This document shows positions 24,901 through 35,505 of a stretch of 64,000 nucleotides of DNA, piece by piece. The notes under the pieces were generated by a model. That model searched no databases. It worked only from the letters and a program-made list of their open reading frames with translations, and was not told the origin of the DNA. Source of the DNA: Orbicella faveolata (lineage: Eukaryota; Cnidaria; Anthozoa; Scleractinia; Merulinidae); contig NW_018150208.1 in NCBI RefSeq assembly GCF_002042975.1, forward strand, positions 194,597 through 258,596. The letters are read 5' to 3'. The position numbers and the translations under genes were made by a program. Position 1 is the first letter of the stretch; each line of letters begins with the position of its first letter.

Positions 24901-27900
24901 ATTTTTAAAAACTTGCTATATCATGTCCCCGACAAGTAAACACTGTTGGGCACAAAATAAAAGTAACCATATCACTGTCTGAACTAGTGAATATTGCTAA
25001 CCCCCTTTGACGACTATTCTAGGACGGTATTAAAATAAGTAGTCCTAAGGTGAAATCAATATTTACCCCTTGGCTTGCAGGCGATCCTTCATAAGTTTCA
25101 TAAACTCCTTTCTCTTTGGCCAACTGGCAAGATGCCTAGTGAGAGACAAATAATATTTATTAAACCACAGCACACAAGATCAAGAGTTGGTGAATTTGTT
25201 TGTTGTCCTAAAGTAGAGGGGTAGGTAACGAGACTTGAAATGGACAGGTTACTGTTAATGCTCCATAGAGGATTGTCTCAATTTATTTTAGTTCAGTTCT
25301 TTGGCTTTGTCACTTTCAAATGGATATCTCATAAGAATGAAGGCATCAGCCATTCCCTGAGATTGCGATAAACATACTGTTTAAAGGTGCTGTTACAACT
25401 TGCTCTGCCAATTTTGTTGGGGCACAGTGGACTAATAGGGTGTGTCAGTCAAACCCTCATTGGAAATGGTGCAAAGTCTCTGAGTTAATTAAGTTACTCC
25501 AGAGAAACATCAACAGGGCCCTTTTGTTTTCCTCCCGTCGCAACCCCCCNCACCCCCGCCCCCTGCCTCCTCTACTCCTTTCTCAACACACACTCCACTA
25601 AGCAGACAAGATCAAGATCCAGAAGGTATCTTTTTGAACAAAACATTGAGGCCTGGAGGACAGTAGAGAACCATGGCACAAACAGAAACACCAGACTAGG
25701 AAGTTAACAGAGAGAGGAAAGCTAAATATGTAGGACTAGTAAGTGTCACACTGCCCTGTGTAATGCTCATTGCATGATGCAGAGGGAAATTGTCAGAAGA
25801 ACAAAAGCATCAAATTCGGTTGCCCTGAAGAATGTGAAGTTACCAAGACCACAAGATAGGATGAGCTGAGTCACTGATGTTGAGATTAAAATTAAATACA
25901 AACATAACTTACTGTTAGTGCTCCATAGTAGATTGTCTCAAATATTTTTTTGTTCAATTCTTTGGCCTCATCACTTTCAAATGGATATCTCATAAGAATG
26001 AAGGCATCGGCCATTCCCTGAAATTGCAATAAACACACGGTTTTTTTAAGGTGCTGTTACAACTTGTCAACTTGCCCAATGGGTAGTGCAATGGACTCGG
26101 GGGACCAAGCAGTCTGGGTTCAAGCCCCAGCTGAGGTAACTGTGTTCATGGTCAAGACGCATCACTCGCACGATATTTCTCTCTACCCAGGTGTATGAAT
26201 TCACCACTAGGGGGTAACCATGTGATGGACTGACATCCCATTCAACCTGGGAGAGGGGGTGGGGTTGGGGGGTTGGAAATACTCCCAGTCGTTTAGGCTA
26301 CAGAAACCGAGATTAACTCAGCTGGCCGTCTGGACCACTTTTCCAGAGACATTTTACCTTACAAACTGCAAGAACAATTTCCCTGTGTAACATGTCTTAA
26401 GGGTTAGTAAATGGTTTGAATATGGTAAATAGGCTGGGGTTAATACCTTGTCAAAACAAACCATGTTTAAAGATATATTTGTTGGTCAAATTAGCACAAG
26501 GTATTCCTATATTTAATTTTCCACAAGTGATTTTACCTGTACTCCAATGCCGATAGGCCTGTGTCTCTTGTTTGATCTTTCAGCCTGATGAAACAAAAAT
26601 AAGATTAATGAAGGGAAGGTAATAAGTAAACAAATAAACTAATTACAAGTTGCTGTCAATGATAATCCACTGAATTGCACATTACTTGTAAGCTTCTACT
26701 ATAAGCAGAGTACCATATACAAAAATCAATTTTTTCAAACACACCTCCTTCACTGGATAGTAGTTGATATCAATTATTTTGTTTAAGTTGCGTGTTACCA
26801 CCTGTCAAAAAAAGACAGAACAAATAAGACAACTTAATCTGAAGAAATCACAGTCTGCAGCTATAACTAAGGTACATGTAATATGCAAAGTCAATTTTTC
26901 TTTTTCACTTTCTATAATTTTAGCACGTATTTACCTGGGTAACCTCAAAGAGTTTTTGGAAATTAAACTGTACTGGCCTTTCATCAGTCATAACAAATTT
27001 GTTGAGTGCAAGTGAGGCCAAGTTACAGACAGCAACCTGTATGAGAAAGAGAAAAGCATTTTACATGTATGCCACTAACAGCTTCTGATGGCAATCAGAA
27101 GTTTCATCAATGTTTCACAAGGAAGGCAACTGGTCTTCAAAGACAGGGAAAACATTTTGAACTGAACCTTGTTGTAGGGAAAATGTTTCTCTAGATGGTC
27201 AAACCAGGCAGGCAAAATCGCTACTTGGGAGTTTCTGGGGTTCAGAATTGCAGACTATCTTTCAGATAAAAAAGATTGAGAGCACAAAAGAAAACAAAAA
27301 ATTGACTGCCATTTTTAACTTAAAATAAGTAACAATATGCTATTAAGGAAACATACTTCATCTGGACTGCTGTACTCCACAATTTCTGTGCAAAGATTGC
27401 TGCATTTGATGGTTCCAACATTCTAATAGTGAAGTAAACATTTTAGTGTTAGAGTAAATAAATTTACTTGTTTGTACAATTTTTTTTAAGAAAACGATCA
27501 TTCCAAGGAAATGAAGAGAAGATATGATCAACTACTTAGTATACAGGAGATCAGTTTGCTTGTATCAGAAGATTATGTTATGAGAAGATTCTGTTCTTCT
27601 ACAGTGGCTTGTGAGCAGCTCAATAGCACAGCAAGATCAAGCTCAGAGGAGGCAGGGCAGCTTTTAACATCCCCACCCCAACACTCACATTGCACAGTCA
27701 AGTGTTTCTTAGACAGACTATCAGGTTGTTATACTCGGGAGCAGAGCACATTGCACACACAATGGAAAGGAGTCTACCCTGAAGAGAGGAAGAGATGATG
27801 ATGGGCAGGGCTTGAAAAAAACTTGAATTCTAGCTTGCCCTTTGGACAAGCAGCTCTTAAATTTTGCTTGCCTGGGCAAGTCTAGCTTACTTTTGTTATT

Positions 27901-30900
27901 TAGTTAGTAGACAACTTGTCTGGGCCCTTGCCTATCAGGCAAGTGACAATGAAAAGTTACTTTGCCAGCAGGAACCTGTACTTCTCCCAGACAGCACATT
28001 CCAACCTGGTGATGGGAAGGAGATGGAGCAGAAATGGCAATGGCAGCAATGATAGCATACCTCATCAACTCACCTGTTGGTTACTCTTTCTGTTGCATGC
28101 ATCTTTGTATAACATGTATGGTGTGCCAGTCTCTGTCTGTGCTTCCAAGATCGCAAACCACAGCTTTTGAGCTTTGATTTGTCGGCGGAATTTTCCTTGC
28201 TCCTCGTAGCTGTGTTAGGTTAAAGAGCAATATGAAAAATTGTCCCCATGGTACAGAATGAACAAGCATTCCCACTAGCTCCACTTATTCCAAACATGAA
28301 ACCAGAATTCAGACAGTCAAATCAACTAATCAAGGAGTTTCCTAAGGCTTTTCAATGACAAAATTGATCTCCCAACTCAAACTTTCAAAGACACGTGACA
28401 ACCTGTACAGTATAAATACTGTTATATGTTAAAGTCATGAGCAGCACACACCCTGGAAACCTTCGCAGTCCTTCAGAGCATCAAAATCAGTGTTATCAAA
28501 TCACCACCACTGGACATCCTTTCCATCAGGCATTGCATGTCAATGATAAACCAGTGACTGAGCACCAACTAATAATGATTTAGTAAAATACCTTTCATAA
28601 AGCTTGTCAAAAGCTTCTCCCCAGCAGTCCTGTAGACCAGGGCACTCATTAGGACACATAAGTGACCACATCCCATCACTCTCCACACGCCTCATAAAGA
28701 GGTCAGGAATCCACAAAGCATAGAACAAGTCACGAGCACGCTAGACAGAAAAGAATATCACAATAAATTGGTAAAATCTTGACTTGGGTGGGGGGCTTCT
28801 GCCTTCAAGGCTGCCATAAGATGCCAGTAGCTAATTATTACTAATTGGAACTGGTATCTTGACGTTTCTATATAACCAAACCACAACAGTCAAAGGAGGC
28901 CCGTCTTGAAGTCACCATCACCTACAAGTACTTTCATTGTACAGCCATGTTTTTAAAAAGCTTTAGTAATGTCCCTCTGCATGGATACCATTGGGCAGTG
29001 AAAAGCAAAATAGATCTCTTCCTATACCTGTTCTTCTTTTCCTGTGTTCTTCCTTAAGTCCAAGAAATCAAAGATATCGCTGTGCCAGGGTTCCAAGTAT
29101 ATAGCAAAGGCTCCTGGTCTCTTGTTGCCTCCTTGGTCAACATACCTTGCAGTCGCATTGTAAACCCGCAACATCGGTACCAGACCGTTTGAGACTCCAT
29201 TGGTCTGGTTGAAATGGAAATAGACAAAAATTTTGTCTAGTTTTATCAAAAAATGATAAACTTTTAGTTTTAATTGTACCGGACATTTTTGATACCTGCT
29301 GTAATAAGCTATTTAATGTTTTCCTGGCCAACACGGTAGTTTGAAACTTCTTTTTCCACGCTACTTTCTGTCTTTTTTTTTCTTATGCCCATGCAGAGCC
29401 ATGGCAAAAATTATTTAGTTCAACTTACATTAATAAATTTCTTTCTTCTGTGCAAATATTTAATAAATAAATGAATAAATAAAAATCAAATGATGTTTGT
29501 GAGATTACCTCCTCAAGGTAGCTGCACCCAACAAACAGCAATATGATGTTCAAAAATAATTAGCCTGGTTTTTACCTCCTTTTTAGCTACTTTGCATACA
29601 AATTTAAAAATTATATAACTGATACAAAATAAAATAAAACCATGGCCTTACCCCTGCTATGTAGCTCCCAGCAGCTCTGATATTATGCACATTAATACCA
29701 ATTCCACCAGCTGATTTTGAGATTCTAGCACAAGTCATCAGCGTTTCATAAATGCCATCAATGCTGTCATCTGACATTGTCAGCAAGAAACAGCTTGACA
29801 GCTGTGGTTTACAAGTGCCAGAATTGAAAAGTGTCGGTGAGGCATGTGTGAACCACTTCTCAGACATCAAATTATAAGTTTCAATGGCAGCATCAATGTC
29901 ATCCTTGTGGATTCCAACTGAAACTCGCATCAACATGTGTGCTGGCCTTTCCGCCACTTTGCCGTTGATCTTTAGCAGGTAAGATCTCATTAAGGTCTGC
30001 AAAATATTAGGAACACCTTTTATTTATACAAACGTAAGAGTGGAAAAGACAGTTTTGATGGACAAAAAAAGTTTGACATACCTTCACCCCAAAGTAATTG
30101 TAGTGATAGTCACGGTCATAAATGATAGCAGAGTTGAGTCTCTGAAAAAGGGAGCAATGTAATTTTTTTAGAAACTCGGACCAAGTTTACTAATTAAAAC
30201 AGGGAAGTAATCATTGATTTTGTTTAGCAATGTCACCAATGTGCTGAAAGAATTGCTATATTATCTCAAATAAAGCATCTATATAGCATCAGCAGTCTTT
30301 GTGTTCACTTTTCTGTACACTTACCAAATAACAAAATTAAAAACTGAAACTACATTAGATCACAATTAATAGAATTTTCAAAGTCTTAAGAAGAATTTGA
30401 GTTTTTTTCACTTACATCAGCATTATTCATGATGATCTCATGTGTCTCCTTAGAGATCAGTGGAGAATGTTTCCCATTCTTAGGGTTGACATAGTTGTAC
30501 AGATCCGTCATTACATCTGAGAAAATATAGAATGCTCTTATTAACAAAAAAGACAAAAGGGAAATACAATGTAGGGAATAAACCTAACCTTCATAAGAAA
30601 GATTATGTGCATTTAATAGATTGTTTTCATGTGACGTCATCACTTTCTAAAATCAAAAACGAAAGAGCCACCAAAGTTTTTGTCCTCATCAGGCACAAGA
30701 GGCGGTATATTTATATCTGCTTACAATTTTACAGCTCAATAGCATGCTTTGTTGGAATCCAGAGCATTTTGAATTTCAGGGTTATGGAGGTGCATGACAC
30801 AAGGCTATGATCGTGTTTGTCGAAAAATATATACTTATCCCATGATTTTGAGCCTTTTTAGAAGTTAAAGCATTAGGAAAAATGCTTATGTAAATGCTTG

Positions 30901-31365
30901 TTTGATCAGTACTGATAATCAGTCGCCTCGATAGCCAAAGTAAGGTCAAAATAATAATAATCATAAAGATCTTTCAACAGGGAGCCCACTTCACATACAT
31001 GTGGTTTTCAGTGGGGCCCTGCAAAAATAAAATTGCAAAAGCTAAAGAAATAGTAGATTAAAAATAATAACATTTAACCATTGTACTAATAGAAATATAG
31101 AAAACAGTAAAAAAAAAAAAAAAAGATAATTAAAAATTAAGAAATACCCCTAATTCGACTTTTAAAATTAAAAATACTGATACTGTTCCTAACTTCATCG
31201 GGTAAAGTGTTCCATTCATTAACGGCATTGTAAATAAGACGCTTTTGTCCCCAGGAGCGACGGGATGGAGGCTTACAAATGTTGTCTTTACTTCTCATGT
31301 TATACCCATGAATATCTTTAAAACTACAAAAATTAAAATCCCAGTCAATTAAACCATTTAAGGCC

Positions 31366-31402
<37 letters not shown>

Positions 31403-31452
31403 AACCTAAACTAGATTGAAACAGCCCATACTAAAAAAAAGCTTTTAGAAAN

Positions 31453-31489
<37 letters not shown>

Positions 31490-33610
31490 AACCTAAACTA
31501 GATTGAAACAGCCCATACTAAAAAAAAGCTTTTAGAAATACAGCGTGAGCAATCTTTTCTGATGGGAAATTGCAAACTGATCCTACAAGCATTAACGCCA
31601 GCTGTTTATACTATTTTCCAGCCGCCATATTGGTGTACCACGGAGGTACACCAACATGGCATTTTCATACTGAGCTCTGTAAATATCGGCAAAACATTTT
31701 GAAGAATATCTGAAGTTTGGGGAAACACACAGGCCTAAAACTTGGAGAAGTGGCTTATTTAGTTATCTTCTATAACATCATAATTTCATAGTTTTTTCCA
31801 CCGGATGGTTTTCGATTTATTTTTTTATTGTGTGACAGTGAAAACGATCTATAGAGATCAGAAGTGATGAGACATGAGACCAATGTTGCTGTCAAAATTT
31901 TCCCATTATCAAGGTTTGCAATGTGATTTTTGTTGCCATCCTTGTACCAATCAAACAATAAAATTCCATGACTAGATAAGACATTTTGTGTCCTAGGACA
32001 CTAGATTATATATTAATTGGAGACTTAAATATCCCCCAAGCCACCGCACCCCCCTACCCCTGCACATTAGACATTTTAAATCTACCATTGGACAAATTCC
32101 CATCCCCAGGGGAACATCAACAAGTAAAATGTCTGGGGTATACCAGGGGGGATGTTGATCAATACATTAAGTTATAAAGCCTACCACTAAACAACTTCTT
32201 TGTTTCCTTCTGAAGATTAGAAACTTCAATTCTGGCTGCAAGGATGGCATAGTCAGGGTGAATAGTGGTCATTGATGCAGCAACCTCTGCAGCAAGGGTG
32301 TCCAGTTCTGTTGTTTGTACTCCAGGATAGATTCCAGCGATAACTTTCTTGGTGATTTCAAACTGAATTAAAAAAAAAAAATAGAAAACAAACATTTTTT
32401 TAATTATTGCTGATGATGTGGAAGACCAATAAATTTCTTACAATCTTCAGGGCTGTGTTTGTAACGTGGTCTATTACTATATTTTAACATTTAAGGTGGT
32501 TACAAATTAATCATCAAAGTTTGACCACATGGAATAAGAATGAGCAAGTAAAATGAATGAAAGTGAAGTGAAATGAGCAAAATGAATCCATTTTGCTGTA
32601 ATCTCGTCGTAAATATACATGAAAGTGATTTTTCCATAATTTTGCAACGTGTTCGAAAAAAGTAAAAAAACGCTTTACAAGTTTGCAGAGCTAGATTTTG
32701 CAATCATCTGATCATAAGCTTATAGTTGAAAGTACAATGTACATTTGCTTTGTGATGTGATAATGATACGGCGACGTTAGACATTTCGCGCCTTTCTCGG
32801 AGAAATATCTCGACTCCTGCCAAATGTAGAAACCCTCAATTATTTAATGTGTTTAACTTAATTAAACTTACGCTTAAACTGACATTTTCCTAGTTAAGTA
32901 TCGATATTTAGGCTTGTAAATTCGATTTTTGCCCGCGTACTCGTGTGATCGATTCAACAGGTACTGAAGGCTTGTTGGTTTCAAAACAATCGAAGATCGA
33001 AGGGCATTTCTTAAATTATAAACGTCTCAAAGGTTTGAAATCAAGGCCGTAGTGTTCAAATTAGTGTGATCCGGTATCCACCGCTACAAAGGTAAGCTTG
33101 AGGCACGAACGTTTGAAATTGCGCGCGAAAATCCTTGAACCCTATGCGAAGACGACAAAAGTATTTCGAGTTCCTAAAGATTTTCGAATGGATTGCCCAA
33201 AAATTGAAAGCCTGTTGAAGAAAGATATACGATTTGCGACGAAATATGGAAGGTTTGTTCAGTTCGTTTGTACTTTGGCGCCAAAAGAGAAACCATCGAG
33301 CGACCATGTTGATTTTGATCGATTCGCGGGGACGAGCTAGCGCTTTCATAGAAAATTTAACTTACCGGACAGACAAATTCGGACAGGCCATAGCTTAGTC
33401 TTTGGATCCGTGCAGTAATCTTGTCCAAAAAAATCTCCTGACGCTTTTTATCTGAAAGAGAAGAAGATCATTGAGTTTAACCAAGATACTGAATACAAAC
33501 AGGCGACCAAGATGTCGGTCGTCCCGTGGAATAACTCAAAACTCACTGCGTTTGATGACGTAGTTGAACAAGTTTTCAGGTGACTCCTCTTCTTTCAGAT
33601 TGTCAGCCAT
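21935..33610 (-). CDS. RRM1: Ribonucleoside-diphosphate reductase large subunit
   Basis: Twenty exons in transcript order: 33547-33610, 33366-33451, 32185-32362, 30416-30516, 30082-30141, 29652-29996, 29028-29204, 28592-28740, 28074-28209, 27357-27422, 26935-27036, 26745-26801, 26537-26584, 25913-26017, 25067-25135, 24578-24654, 23704-23839, 23247-23342, 22727-22915, 21935-22105. Phases match throughout and give 803 residues (human RRM1 has 792). The enzyme reduces ribonucleoside diphosphates to deoxy forms with the small subunit. Visible residues: Cys232 (PQLSSC), the active-site triad Asn441/Cys443/Glu445 (NLCTE), Cys458 (VAVCNLAS), radical-path Tyr754/Tyr755 (GMYYLRTRP) and the C-terminal redox pair Cys798/Cys801 (CVSC). 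These match human C218, N427/C429/E431, C444 and Y737/Y738. The N-terminus is extended ([20 protein letters not shown]) and the ATP-cone entry reads VIKRNKKRQE rather than VIKRDGR. All catalytic residues are present, so the enzyme should work. Confidence 0.97.
22106..22726. other. Last intron of RRM1
   Basis: A 621-base intron between exons 19 and 20. Both splice sites are canonical. I see no gene in it. Confidence 0.8.
24030..24425. repeat. C-rich dispersed repeat in an RRM1 intron
   Basis: The text is rich in runs of C (cccccaccccccacccccc near 24262) and holds cttgcccc-ggggcaag phrases. A related piece with 'cttgcctgggcaag' occurs at about 27815-27960 in another RRM1 intron. The family is unknown. 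Confidence 0.4.
25253..25356 (-). pseudogene. Decayed tandem copy of RRM1 exon 14
   Basis: This 104-base stretch is nearly identical to the real exon at 25913-26017 (105 bases). It starts [20 protein letters not shown], has an intact acceptor, then loses one base and meets TAA in frame right after the shared Glu-Leu-Asn. Its donor reads gtaacc instead of gtaagt. The intron beyond the acceptor side is duplicated too (ggtgctgttacaacttg occurs on both sides), so about 0.66 kb was tandemly duplicated. It lies in the intron between exons 14 and 15 and must be skipped to give a working enzyme. Confidence 0.93.
26070..26360 (+). mobile_element. tRNA-type SINE in an RRM1 intron
   Basis: A good B-box-like gggttcaagcccc lies near 26118. 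The body follows the same order of phrases as the copies at 8637 and 47090 (tctctctacccaggtgtat, gggtaaccatgtgatggact, ggaaatactcccagt, tctggaccactt). It lies in the intron between exons 13 and 14, antisense to the gene, and a G-rich insert separates its two halves. Confidence 0.75.
30945..31370 (-). mobile_element. LINE 3' fragment in an RRM1 intron
   Basis: The minus strand encodes the tail of a non-LTR retrotransposon ORF2: about 60 codons at roughly 31142-31325, including [20 protein letters not shown] and [11 protein letters not shown] followed by a stop. This W-N-x-L-P block is typical of the C-terminus of CR1/L2-like and related LINEs. A 3' tail ending near an ATT-type repeat follows. 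The reverse transcriptase proper is absent, so it is a 5'-truncated copy. It is in the same orientation as RRM1. Confidence 0.75.
31367..31539. repeat. ATT microsatellite plus flank present twice across a single N
   Basis: The stretch of (tta)n followed by about 55 bases ending gcttttagaaa occurs at 31367-31451 and again at 31453-31539, with one N at 31452 between them. The flanks are identical, so this is more likely an assembly join of overlapping ends than a real duplication. Confidence 0.8.
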
Positions 33611-33716
33611 GTTAAAACGAAACTTCTACAGCTAAGAACGAGTACAAAGCAAAATTGAGGAAGAAAATCTTGACCGAAGTAGACCTTGCGCGCGAGGTGA
33701 GGAAAGTGGTTTGAAG

Positions 33717-33779
33717 TTGGCGCGCTCCGAGATTTTCAATCAATTCAAGTTTTCCCGCGTGCGATAACCAGCAGCCAAT
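33717..33779 (-). promoter_or_regulatory. Candidate RRM1 promoter: E2F-like and CCAAT sites
   Basis: TTTCCCGC, a perfect match to the E2F consensus TTTSSCGC, lies at 33751-33758. A second GC-rich site, ttggcgcgc, lies at 33717-33725, and CCAAT at 33775-33779. They are about 110-170 bases upstream of the RRM1 start codon. In animals RRM1 is known to be an E2F and NF-Y target switched on for S phase, so the arrangement fits; binding itself is inferred. Confidence 0.6.
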
Positions 33780-34233
33780 CAGGGACAGTTAAGGGACGTT
33801 CGATGCCCAAATACGGATAAACTGTCCAGTTTCCCTTCTTTCCTGCTTTCTTCCTCTTTGAATTTCTTTCAGAAAGTGTAAATATTATCGGCTCAGCGTC
33901 CCATGCCTTGCAGAATTTCTTGCTTGTCCTAAGAGTTCCTCTGAAAAGTTCAATTAATCACGCTTTACTATGTTTCACTTTCACAAATACAGAAAAAACT
34001 CTTTCTTGGCAATCCCTGGAGCTCCTTGGGGTCGGGCCGATTATGTCCACGAGTTGCTCGATGTTGCTCAAACCATTGTTTCGTAGCATGATCGATGCCT
34101 CGACAGTTTCTTCCAAAGCTGTATCTTGCTGCTTTGAAAACGCTTCCTCGAATAGACTAAACACAAGTCCAGCTGAGGCGAAATTTTGAATGGTCAAATC
34201 GCTCCTCCGCCATTTTAATTGCGCAACTTCATC

Positions 34234-34276
34234 CCCAGGGTCCTCTGTCTATTTTCTCGAGGTAGAGAGAGGACCC
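34234..34276. repeat. Short inverted repeat
   Basis: cagggtcctct and agaggaccctg pair across about 20 bases. Text following it (agcgagattgag) resembles the outer end of the MITE at 35299-35505, so it may be a relic of a related element. Confidence 0.45.
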
Positions 34277-35298
34277 TGGAGCGAGATTGAGACAGCCGCT
34301 GGCTTAAGAAGATCGCCCTGGCTTAAGCCACAGGCCCACCAAGCTCCTGCGAAACACATTTTGTAGAAAAAAGTAAACGGTAATAAATCAATGAAAACAC
34401 ATGAAAACTGATCCCATTTTAAGAAATAGCTTAAAATTGTTTAAAATTCAAAAAGTTGACGGTAAGAAAACACGCTGTTCGTAAATATGGGAGGTTGCCA
34501 AAATGTTGCGGAGAAACTTACCGGGGCAACTTGTGGACGTCTCTAGATCTGGAGGCATAAAACGAATCAGGCAGGTGAATCGACTGACTACAAAATGTTC
34601 CGCACGCGTTTGCAAAAATTACACACAAATGATGCAAGGTACCGCAAACGAAACAAAAAAAAATTGAAGTAAAAACTAACGGTAAAAGCGCGCGACGTTT
34701 CGACCGAGCTTCGGTCATTATCAATCTTAAAAGTGAAGATAACTGCGAAGTGAATTATTATCAAGCTTAGAGTCATTATCAAGCTTAAAAGTGAAGATTA
34801 CTAAATTAAGGCTGTTTTGCAGTCTGCAGCCGGTATCAATTGGATACCTGTTCGTGATCATAGGCTATATTCTCCGCTCACAGTTCGAATATTGACCTCT
34901 ACATGATCAGTAGTATCAACTAGTTTAAACTTCCTGAATGTCTCAAAGTAGTTTCAGTTGGCAGGTCAGTTTAACGAACAGAACAATAAATTAGAAAATG
35001 TCCATCGTAGCAAGGGTGACGCACGTACGTGTCTGAGTAACTCCGGAAATCAGGAAAAACATATATTGGACAGTCTCCCGTCTCTTCTATCATCAATTAT
35101 CCTAAAGGTTGACATATAAACAATATAAGTCACTAAATACTAAACTGTTTTACCATGTTTTGATGCATGAAACCCTCCCCCCTGGAAAACGTGGAATGGC
35201 ATTTCTGAGTCCCTAAAATTGAAACTTTCCTGGGAGGCGGCGGGGCCGGGGGGCATGTCCCCAAACCTCACTGTAGGCTCGCAGCTTCAGCACTCGAT

Positions 35299-35505
35299 CA
35301 ATCTCGTTCCTAGAGTCTTCGTTCCCCTTAACAAGCGGTCAAACAACGAGAGCTCTGGGGGCAACCATTTTGAAATAACCGAATTCTGCCCATCCGGTTT
35401 CACTGCGCAGCCTGCATCTATGGCGTGCGCCTGAAATGGTTGCTCCCAGAGCTCTCGTTTTCCGACCGCTGGTCAAGGGGAACGAAGACTCTGGGAACGA
35501 GATTG
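35299..35505. mobile_element. 207-bp MITE with 9-bp target-site duplication (Mutator-like)
   Basis: The element begins caatctcgttcc and ends ggaacgagattg. Inverted arms of about 70 bases share ttcgttcccctt, gcggtc and gagagctctggg. The 9-mer gcactcgat stands on both sides (35290-35298 and 35506-35514). A 9-base duplication with long terminal inverted repeats is typical of Mutator-like (MULE) elements. It has no coding capacity. Confidence 0.88.

Noticed and set aside
33098-33340. Open frames of 80 and 97 codons on opposite strands just inside the second RRM1 intron
   Set aside because: Both strands are open over the same bases with no splice logic. Likely chance in an intron.
33958-34197. 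Minus-strand frame of 79 codons, and a nearby ATGGCGGAGGAG at 34213
   Set aside because: The ATG is in another frame and stops after 18 codons. The long frame has no ATG, no family match that I recognise and no downstream exon before RRM1.
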